From Treponema sp. (GTDB taxonomy: Bacteria; Spirochaetota; Spirochaetia; Treponematales; Breznakiellaceae): a stretch of 9,320 nt of DNA. Each line of letters opens with the position of its first letter. The first letter of the stretch is position 1. The notes beneath the pieces were generated by a model that had not been told where the DNA came from, did not search any database, and saw only the letters and a list, made by a program, of their open reading frames with translations. Below, piece by piece: positions 1-4,724 of this stretch. Where the stretch lies: contig JAITQR010000042.1 of the NCBI GenBank assembly GCA_031288815.1, positions 1 to 9,320 on the forward strand, written 5' to 3'. Position numbers and translations under genes: made by a program.

Positions 1-570
1 AAGCATTACGGGTGGAAAACCGCAGGCAGTGTTTCGCTTGAAACCGGTTCGGGAAGCATAAGCGGGAACGCCATAACGGTGAAGGTCCCCTACGGGACGA
101 CTCCGGCAGCTTTGACGCCTACCGTTACCCATTCGGGGGTATCGATTTCCCCTGATGGGACAACGGTCTGGGGTTCCGAGCCAAACCCGCATACTTACAC
201 GGTAACGGCGGAGGATGGGTCAACCCAGTCGTATACGGTAACGGTGACCGTGGATCCGGGGATCACCATCTCCGCCATAACCAATGCGGGCGTGCCCGTG
301 CTCACGTTTAGCGGCGACAACGGCCTGACGCCGCTATCGACGGCAACGGTGTCCGCTTCCACTCTCATTACCATTACAATAACCAAGGGACCGGTCAGCA
401 GTTGGTACATCGATGCGAACGGCACGGAGAGACCTCACACCGGTTCTCTCTCCCCAAATACCACCGTTACCTTTACCGCGCCGCCGGATCTTGGCTTCTA
501 CAATATCAACGTATTCGCCACGGTCGGCGACATTGATTACTCGGGATCCTTTGGGTTGATTGTTGAGTGA
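1..570 (+). CDS. C-terminal part of an Ig-like repeat surface protein (5' end outside window)
   Basis: The frame is open from base 1, so the 189 visible residues are a C-terminal fragment and the GTG at 79 is internal. Residues ~1-82 form a beta-rich module with the pattern GSISGNAITVKVPYGT, then YTVTAEDGSTQSYTVTVTV. This resembles DUF5018/cadherin-like surface modules common in spirochaetal and Bacteroidetes exported proteins. Residues ~83-189 form a second Ig-like module (a valine/isoleucine-rich strand, a SSWYIDANG turn, and a YNINVFATVGDIDYSGSFGLIVE-type last strand) like those ending many Treponema surface proteins. Thr, Ser and Gly are abundant, as expected outside the cytoplasm. No membrane segment is visible here. 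The likely role is structural or adhesive at the cell surface; the ligand is unknown. The final codons are GAG TGA, and the TGA is the first unit of the purine array that follows. Family placement is from recalled patterns only. Confidence 0.8.
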   Translation, partial: KHYGWKTAGSVSLETGSGSISGNAITVKVPYGTTPAALTPTVTHSGVSISPDGTTVWGSEPNPHTYTVTAEDGSTQSYTVTVTVDPGITISAITNAGVPVLTFSGDNGLTPLSTATVSASTLITITITKGPVSSWYIDANGTERPHTGSLSPNTTVTFTAPPDLGFYNINVFATVGDIDYSGSFGLIVE

Positions 571-639
571 AAAAAGGGTGAAGAAAAGAGTGAAGTGTGA
601 AGTGGAAGAAGGTGTGGAGTGGAAGAACGTGAAAGTGAT
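565..639 (+). repeat. Purine-rich GTGAAG-type array 1
   Basis: A run of units such as GTGAAGA, GTGAAGT, GTGGAAGA and GTGTGGA with almost no pyrimidine other than T. It starts at the GAGTGA that ends the preceding gene and stops ~50 bases before the 688 gene. Bases 588-620 are identical to 3942-3974 in array 3, and 31 of the first 32 bases match 1890-1921 in array 2. It contains TGA in several frames and SD-like GGAG/GAAG words. Confidence 0.85.
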
Positions 640-687
640 ATGAAATGCCGGGCCGCATTGATCGCTTTGCTCACATGAGAGGAGAAA

Positions 688-924
688 ATGATGCCGGAAT
701 TGACCGAAGAAGAAGCGGACGCGCTGGATGAATACTATACTACCCATGTGCCCAAAGTAGGCGCCAACGGCACCGGCTTCATAAGCCGCCGGAACGCCCG
801 CCTTTTAGGGCTGGACAATTTGACTATGGACTACATTTGGACTAAAGCTGAAGCCGACCACAAAAGTCCCGCTCAAATTATCGGTGAACTGGTCCGCGAA
901 AAGATAGCCGCCGCTTCCGCATAA
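688..924 (+). CDS. Small antitoxin-like protein, 78 aa, orphan
   Basis: The start is chosen from a clear Shine-Dalgarno GAGAGGAG (677-684) three bases before ATG 688; a second ATG follows directly at 691. The protein is acidic at the N-terminus (LTEEEADALDEYYTTHVPKV) and ends in a helical stretch, KSPAQIIGELVREKIAA. That ending resembles the C-terminal helix of small DNA-binding antitoxins, where a 'tPteiI.eLVrekIa' pattern is common. No toxin gene is adjacent: the next 137 bases are hairpins, and the next genes are a complete toxin-antitoxin pair on the other strand. I do not recognise a named family. The antitoxin reading is an inference from size, acidity and the last helix. It could equally be a small regulator of unknown function. 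It sits between purine array 1 and the hairpin cluster, so it is probably transcribed alone or by read-through from the surface-protein gene. Confidence 0.7.
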   Translation: MMPELTEEEADALDEYYTTHVPKVGANGTGFISRRNARLLGLDNLTMDYIWTKAEADHKSPAQIIGELVREKIAAASA

Positions 925-941
925 ACAGAAGCGTTTGTTAG

Positions 942-973
942 AGTTGTTCAATAACTTCAGTTATTGAACAACT
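942..973. repeat. Perfect 15-bp palindromic hairpin
   Basis: AGTTGTTCAATAACT (942-956) and its exact reverse complement (959-973) are separated by TC. Folded as RNA it would give about 14 bp with a four-base loop. It lies 17 bases after the stop of the 688 gene and is followed by CCGCTAAAAAA rather than a T-run, so it is not a classic intrinsic terminator on the + strand. Its core, TGTTCAATAAC, is nearly shared with the arms of the hairpin at 1021-1059. Confidence 0.85.
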
Positions 974-985
974 TCCGCTAAAAAA

Positions 986-1020
986 TGCATGTTTCGCAGC
1001 CCGTAGGGTGAGAAACTGCA
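986..1020. repeat. Imperfect hairpin between two strong ones
   Basis: The pairing is TGCA (986-989) with TGCA (1017-1020), GTTTC (991-995) with GAAAC (1012-1016), then CCC (1000-1002) with GGG (1006-1008) closing a GTA loop. There is one bulged T and a small internal loop. It fits exactly between the other two hairpins, so 942-1059 can fold as three stems in a row. Confidence 0.55.
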
Positions 1021-1059
1021 AGACCTGTTCGGTAACCAACCGGGTTACTGAACAGGTCT
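1021..1059. terminator. 17-bp hairpin between convergent genes, probable bidirectional terminator
   Basis: AGACCTGTTCGGTAACC (1021-1037) pairs with GGTTACTGAACAGGTCT (1043-1059) around a five-base loop. The only non-Watson-Crick position is a G-T that pairs as G-U in RNA. It ends two bases before the stop codon (1062-1064, minus strand) of the PIN-domain gene and lies 97 bases after the stop of the + strand 688 gene, a normal place for a shared terminator. The following bases are ATTTATA on the + strand and there is no long T-run on the minus strand, so termination strength is uncertain. Confidence 0.6.
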
Positions 1060-1061
1060 AT

Positions 1062-1448
1062 TTATACTATCGTCTGTAAAGAGAAGCCGGGCCAGGAAAA
1101 GTCTTTAAAGTGGTCATCGGTGGAAAGGAGCGTTGAGGTGAGTTCTATGGCGGTAGCCGCGATAAGGGCGTCAGGCAATTTTAGTCTTTTTCTGAAACGC
1201 CGGATGAGTATGGCTTTTTCACGAATTTCCGGCGTAATGTCAATGACGGCGCAGCCGGAAAGAAAATCCCTGGCTGCCGCCTCTTCCTCAACGGTCATGT
1301 CAGGGCTTGCCAGGGTTTCGATGAACGTAATAACACTGACACACTTTTCATATTCACCCTGGGCGATAAAAAAATTCTCAAGGTCATATTCTTGGTTGAG
1401 GTGTTTAATAACCATACAGGAGTCAAGGGTGAACCGGGGTTTAGGCAT
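1062..1448 (-). CDS. vapC: PIN-domain ribonuclease toxin (VapC-like)
   Basis: This 128-residue protein is the length of a typical VapC. It carries the acidic PIN signature: D9 in FTLDSCMVIKHLN, E44 in SVITFIETLA, D93 in LKLPDALIAATAI, and D111/D112 in LLSTDDHF. These would bind the metal ions that cut RNA; VapC enzymes usually cleave tRNA or rRNA. The ATG at 1448 is chosen because the upstream gene ends at 1441, giving an 8-nt ATGCCTAA overlap typical of antitoxin-toxin pairs. A start at 1496 would add 16 residues that do not fit the family. It is expected to be cytoplasmic and inhibited by the product of the overlapping upstream gene. The gene ends two bases from the 1021-1059 hairpin. The family is secure; the RNA target cannot be told from sequence. 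Confidence 0.9.
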   Translation of the reverse strand: MPKPRFTLDSCMVIKHLNQEYDLENFFIAQGEYEKCVSVITFIETLASPDMTVEEEAAARDFLSGCAVIDITPEIREKAILIRRFRKRLKLPDALIAATAIELTSTLLSTDDHFKDFSWPGFSLQTIV

Positions 1449-1836
1449 TGCTTCCCCATTCGTCCCGCAGGGACCTGATTTTGGCCTCCACATCAACCCC
1501 CTGCCCCCAGGCTTTGCTGTTTTTAAGGGCGCCGTGGGTGCGTTGCAGCATGGAACGAAACTGTTCGCGCGCGTGGGGGGTGTTCTGGCCCGCCAGAGCG
1601 GATTCCGCTTCCTCTATGGTATGGCAGACGCAGACAGGGTATGTTTTGTTCAGATCCTTGCTGCGTTCTTCCGCGAAAAGAATGGCATCCGTTTCTTCCG
1701 CGGAAATACCGCTTTTCGCGTCGGGGAATTCAATAATAATCCGCTGTCGGCCGGATACGGCTACCGATTCCGGCACGGTAAAATCAAGATGTATCCGCCG
1801 GTCCGCCGGAATTTCGACTGTTTGTTCTATAACCAT
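1441..1836 (-). CDS. Antitoxin partner of the PIN toxin, 131 aa
   Basis: The N-terminus (VEIPADRRIHLDFTVPE, then RQRIIIEFPD) is a short beta-rich stretch like the DNA-binding N-terminal part of spirochaetal and cyanobacterial antitoxins. The middle is acidic and helical. The end, VEAKIRSLRDEWG, is the sort of basic/amphipathic helix that wraps a PIN toxin. Function is inferred mainly from position: it lies immediately upstream of and overlaps the VapC-like gene by 8 nt. The ATG at 1836 is used because the frame further upstream (to 2031) reads only through the purine array as SHFTLHTSH-type low-complexity residues. No Shine-Dalgarno is visible before 1836 and a promoter-like pair sits very close, so the message may be leaderless or nearly so. 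The subfamily is not identified with certainty. Like other antitoxins it may repress its own promoter. Confidence 0.8.
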   Translation of the reverse strand: MVIEQTVEIPADRRIHLDFTVPESVAVSGRQRIIIEFPDAKSGISAEETDAILFAEERSKDLNKTYPVCVCHTIEEAESALAGQNTPHAREQFRSMLQRTHGALKNSKAWGQGVDVEAKIRSLRDEWGSNA

Positions 1837-1850
1837 GCTGCAAATATATA
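1822..1850 (+). promoter_or_regulatory. Weak candidate promoter toward the cyclase gene
   Basis: TTGTTC (1822-1827) and TATATA (1845-1850) are 17 bp apart on the + strand, overlapping the divergent candidate on the other strand. If real, the cyclase message would have a ~150-nt purine-rich leader made of array 2. The -35 match is poor (3/6). Confidence 0.2.
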
Positions 1851-1872
1851 ACGGAAACGCGGCTGTGTTCAA
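1843..1872 (-). promoter_or_regulatory. Candidate promoter for the toxin-antitoxin operon
   Basis: On the minus strand, TTGAAC (1872-1867) and TATATT (1848-1843) are 18 bp apart, matching 4/6 and 5/6 of the sigma-70 consensus. Transcription would start within a few bases of the ATG at 1836, which fits the absence of a ribosome-binding site. Pattern match only. Confidence 0.35.
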
Positions 1873-2010
1873 GAAGTGTGAAGTGTGAAGAGTGAAGTGT
1901 GAAGTGGAAGAAAGTGTGGAGAGTGAAGAGAAGAAGGGTGAAGTGAAGAAGAGAAGAACAGTTGGGCGTGAGGTGTGGAGAAAAGAGTGAGGAGTAAAGA
2001 GAAGGTGAAG
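1871..2010 (+). repeat. Purine-rich GTGAAG-type array 2
   Basis: About 140 bases of GTGAAGT, GTGAAGA, GTGGAAGA, GTGTGGAGA and GTGAGGAGT units. It fills the gap between the divergent toxin-antitoxin operon and the cyclase, and its last units form the candidate start region of the cyclase. One stretch (AACAGTTGGGCG, ~1957-1968) interrupts the pattern. Bases 1890-1921 match the block found in arrays 1 and 3 with one difference. Confidence 0.85.
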
Positions 2011-3921
2011 AACAACAAGGATAGTGGGCAAAAGGCCGGGAAAATCAAGTATCCCATCGGTTTGAAGCTGGTGGTCATTATTTCAATACTGATCCTCCTT
2101 TCCCTGTCCCTCATCACCGCCCTGGTGTCGGTGATGGTTTCCAGCGACGTGCGGATCACCGCGGAGGACAACAACCTGAGCATCAACAGCCGGTCCGCGG
2201 CGGAGGCGGAAAGCGTCCTCTCCTCAATCCGGTCCAACGCCCTGGTGCTGCTGGATACCCTGGCCGCGGCGGGAAACTCCCTGGCCCTTTCCCGGCAGGC
2301 CGCGGCCTTCTTCTTTGAACGCAACCAGGACGTGGCCGCCATCGCCACCCTGCGGAGCGAGGAGGGAGGAACGCTCAACACGTCCCTCTCCACCCTTTTA
2401 ATGAACGACCGGTTTTTTCTTGCCAACGAGATTGATCCCGCCCTGGTAGACAGCTTCCTCGCGTCCTCCGGCGGATTTTTGGCCCGGGCCGCCGGGGGGG
2501 AGACGATTATCCTCAACGGGATGCCGGCCTTTGGGATTCCCCTCCTGGCGCTGTGCTTTCCCTGGAACGGGAGCGGGTTCAGCGAGGCGGCGGCGGTGTT
2601 CTTTTCTTCCGAATCCTTAAGCGAGACCTTCGAGACCGGGGCGAATTCATCCTATATGATCAACGGTGAGGGGGACGTGCTGGTCCACCCGGAACGGGAC
2701 CTGGTGCGGGCGGGGGCCAACTTTGAAAACCAGGACTTTATCCGCTCCCTGCGGGAAAACCCCGGGGGAAGCATGCAGAGCCTCTATACCGCCGAAGACG
2801 GCGGGCGGTACTTCGGCGCCTTTACCAAGCTCTCCCTGGCCGGCGCGGCGGTGATTACCAACATAGAGTACGCCGTGGTGTTCGAGGGCATCCGGGCCAC
2901 CACCCGGCGGAACATCTATTTGACCCTGGCGGTGCTGTTGGCCGCGGTCATTTTTATCAGAATCTTTTCCAAAACCATCAGCACGCCCTTAAAGGTCCTG
3001 ACGGGGGCGGCGGAACAGATAGAGGGCGGGCAGTTCGATATTGCCCTGAAGCCCAAAACCAGGGACGAGATCGGGGCCCTCACCGTCAGTTTCGACCGGA
3101 TGAGCAAGGCTCTGGGCATTTTCGGCCGTTTTACCAACCGGGAAATCGCGGTCCGGGCCATGCGGGGGGAGATTAAGCCCGGCGGCCTGCCCAAACACGC
3201 CACAATCTTCTTTTCCGACATCCGGGAATTTACGGCAAAGTCGGAGAATTTTACCAAAGCCTTCGGGGAAGAAGCCTCGGACCGGATCGTTTCCTGGCTG
3301 AACGCCTATTTTACCCGGATGGTGGAGTGCGTGACCAAAACCGGCGGCGTGGTGGATAAGTTTATCGGCGACGCGGTGATGGCCCACTGGGGCACCGCGT
3401 ACAGCGCCGGGTCGGTGGCGGAGGACGCCCTGAACTGCGTCAAGGCCGCGCTGATGATGCGGGCCGCCCTCTACGAGATGAACCGGAACCGCACGGCCGG
3501 CGACCCCGGCAATCCGCCCATCCGCATCGGCTGCGGCATCAACACCGGCATCGTCACCGCCGGGCAAATCGGCAGCGACGAGCGGATGGAATACACCGTC
3601 ATCGGCGATCCCGTCAACCTCGCCAGCCGGACCGAGGCCCTGAACAAAGCCCTGGGCACGGACATCCTTATTACGGAAAGCACCTGGCAGCTTACCGGCG
3701 ACGCGCTTATCACCGAAGAAATGCCCCCGGTCACGGTCAAGGGAAAGGAACAGCCGGTGCGGCTTTTCGCGGTGGTGAGTTTGAGGGAAAGTGAGGAGTT
3801 CGGAGAGAGGCAGCCGGGGACGCTGGCGGAACTGCGGGAGATGCTGGGTATTGCGCCGCCGGATTTGAGCGCCGTTGATACGGGGGCGGAGGAGAAGAAG
3901 TACAAGATTGGGGGAGAGTGA
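2005..3921 (+). CDS. Membrane-bound class III adenylate/guanylate cyclase with Cache-like sensor and HAMP
   Basis: It converts ATP (or GTP) to a cyclic nucleotide and PPi. With 638 residues from GTG 2005: TM1 ~21-45, a periplasmic region ~46-300 resembling a Cache sensor (GEGDVLVHPERDLVRAG), TM2 ~304-320, HAMP ~321-373 and the cyclase domain ~395-590. The active site is complete: metal-binding D405 (FFSDIREFT) and D456 (KFIGDAVMA), base-selecting K452 and T531 (EYTVIGD), and N538 and R542 (PVNLASR). The Lys/Thr pair indicates a class IIIb enzyme making cAMP. It probably works as a homodimer with signals passing through HAMP. Possible starts are GTG 1975, 1987 (GGAG six bases upstream) and 2005 (GAGGAG ten bases upstream). 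I choose 2005 because it aligns with the GTGAAGAA/ATGAAGAA starts of two downstream genes. The C-terminal tail after ~590 is array-like in places and the stop is GAG TGA of array 3. The activity class is secure; the periplasmic signal is unknown. Confidence 0.93.
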   Translation: MKNNKDSGQKAGKIKYPIGLKLVVIISILILLSLSLITALVSVMVSSDVRITAEDNNLSINSRSAAEAESVLSSIRSNALVLLDTLAAAGNSLALSRQAAAFFFERNQDVAAIATLRSEEGGTLNTSLSTLLMNDRFFLANEIDPALVDSFLASSGGFLARAAGGETIILNGMPAFGIPLLALCFPWNGSGFSEAAAVFFSSESLSETFETGANSSYMINGEGDVLVHPERDLVRAGANFENQDFIRSLRENPGGSMQSLYTAEDGGRYFGAFTKLSLAGAAVITNIEYAVVFEGIRATTRRNIYLTLAVLLAAVIFIRIFSKTISTPLKVLTGAAEQIEGGQFDIALKPKTRDEIGALTVSFDRMSKALGIFGRFTNREIAVRAMRGEIKPGGLPKHATIFFSDIREFTAKSENFTKAFGEEASDRIVSWLNAYFTRMVECVTKTGGVVDKFIGDAVMAHWGTAYSAGSVAEDALNCVKAALMMRAALYEMNRNRTAGDPGNPPIRIGCGINTGIVTAGQIGSDERMEYTVIGDPVNLASRTEALNKALGTDILITESTWQLTGDALITEEMPPVTVKGKEQPVRLFAVVSLRESEEFGERQPGTLAELREMLGIAPPDLSAVDTGAEEKKYKIGGE

Positions 3922-4151
3922 AGAGAAGTGTGAAGGGTGAAGAGTGAAGTGTGAAGTGGAAGAAGGTGTGGAGTGAAGAAGAGTGTGAAGAGTGAAGTGA
4001 AGAGTGTGAGGGGTGAAGTGTGGAGAGTGAAGTGAAGAGAGAAGAGTGTGAAGAAGAGAAGGGTGAAGAGTGAAGTTGAAGAAAGAGTGAAGTGAAGAAG
4101 TGTGAAGTGTGAGGAGTGAAGTTGAAGAAAGAGTGAAGTGAAGTGTGAGGA
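3916..4151 (+). repeat. Purine-rich GTGAAG-type array 3, the longest
   Basis: About 235 bases, starting at the GAGTGA stop of the cyclase and running to the base before the ATG at 4152. It is built of 6-8 base units (GTGAAGA, GTGAAGT, GTGTGGA, GTGAGGA). It has an exact 30-base direct repeat (4068-4097 and 4114-4143, offset 46), and bases 3942-3974 are identical to 588-620. No gene is present; on the minus strand it reads as an open frame of Ser/Thr/Phe/Leu/His residues. Confidence 0.9.
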
Positions 4152-4511
4152 ATGGAGAAAGTGGACAAGGATAAGACGGCGCTGGCGAGGAGCAAGCAGT
4201 TTGCGATTAAGATTGTAGAGTTATACAAGGGTCTTATTGATAAAAAGGAATTTGTGCTGGGTAAGCAGATTTTACGAAGCGGCACAAGTATTGGGGCGAA
4301 TTTGGCGGAGGCGGAATGTGCTATAAGCAAACGGGATTTTTTGGCAAAAGTGTATATTTCGTTAAAAGAATGTTCGGAAACTATCTTTTGGCTTGATTTA
4401 TTGTACGAAACCAATTTTATCACGGAAGCTGACTACACCGCCATCAAAGATGATTGCGAAATACTGCGAAGGATGTTATCGGCCTCAACGAAAACGTTGA
4501 AAAAAGAGTGA
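4152..4511 (+). CDS. Four-helix-bundle protein of the S23 / 23S rRNA intervening-sequence family
   Basis: The 119-residue protein has the family hallmarks: an N-terminal SKQFAIKIVELYKGL helix, the turn motif LRSGTSIGANLAEAE (~41-55), SKRDFLAKVYISLKE (~59-73) and ETIFWLDLLYE (~76-86), then a last helix with DDCEILRRML. The length is normal. Relatives are found inside 23S rRNA intervening sequences and as free-standing genes; their biochemical role is not established, though oligomerisation and nucleic-acid binding are suspected. The ATG at 4152 sits one base after GAGG, too close for that to be the working Shine-Dalgarno; GAAG at 4140-4143 is better spaced but weak. Codons are visibly more AT-rich (ATT, TTT, TTA, AAA) than in the GC-rich neighbours, suggesting separate acquisition. 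It lies between arrays 3 and 4, and its stop is again GAG TGA from the array. Confidence 0.9.
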   Translation: MEKVDKDKTALARSKQFAIKIVELYKGLIDKKEFVLGKQILRSGTSIGANLAEAECAISKRDFLAKVYISLKECSETIFWLDLLYETNFITEADYTAIKDDCEILRRMLSASTKTLKKE

Positions 4512-4658
4512 AGTGAAAAAAGTGTGGAGTGAAGAAAAGTGTGAAGTGTGAAGTGAAGAAAAGTGTGGGGTGTGAAGAGTGAAGTTGAAGAAGTGTGGAG
4601 TGAAGAAAAGTGTGAAGTTGAGAGAGACGTGTGAGGAGTTGAGAGTGGAGAGCGAGAA
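4506..4658 (+). repeat. Purine-rich GTGAAG-type array 4
   Basis: About 150 bases between the four-helix-bundle gene and the FecR gene. It begins at the GAGTGA stop and ends at the ATG. An exact 27-base repeat occurs at 4521-4547 and 4592-4618. The final part (GTGAGGAGTTGAGAGTGGAG, 4631-4650) supplies the ribosome-binding site of the next gene. Confidence 0.9.
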
Positions 4659-4724
4659 ATGAAGAACAACAGACCGGACAACAATAATCTCGCAAACAAC
4701 GACACTTCACACCTCACTCTCCAC
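4645..4724 (+). promoter_or_regulatory. Ribosome-binding site with complementary segment inside the coding sequence
   Basis: The Shine-Dalgarno GGAG (4647-4650) lies eight bases before ATG 4659, within GTGGAGAG (4645-4652). The exact complement CTCTCCAC occurs at 4717-4724 inside the coding sequence, so an 8-bp helix could hide the ribosome-binding site. The complement is part of a pyrimidine-rich reverse copy of the array (4703-4735). Pairing is a prediction by eye; competing pairings within the array are possible. Confidence 0.35.

Noticed and set aside
79..570. GTG at 79 as the true start of the first gene
   Set aside because: The frame is open to base 1 with the same beta-rich composition and there is no ribosome-binding site before 79. 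The gene is truncated by the window edge.
640..678. 12-codon upstream frame (MKCRAALIALLT) before the 688 gene
   Set aside because: It is very short with no convincing ribosome-binding site and overlaps nothing conserved that I can see; a leader peptide cannot be supported.
1120..1888. Plus-strand open frames across 1120-1851 and 1448-1888
   Set aside because: They are antisense to the PIN toxin and antitoxin, which have clear family motifs and operon structure on the minus strand.
3737..4423. Minus-strand open frame of 228 codons rich in Ser/His/Phe/Leu/Thr across array 3
   Set aside because: It is array 3 read on its pyrimidine strand, where no stop can occur, joined to antisense of the cyclase and four-helix-bundle genes. 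Similar frames over arrays 1, 2 and 4 were rejected for the same reason.
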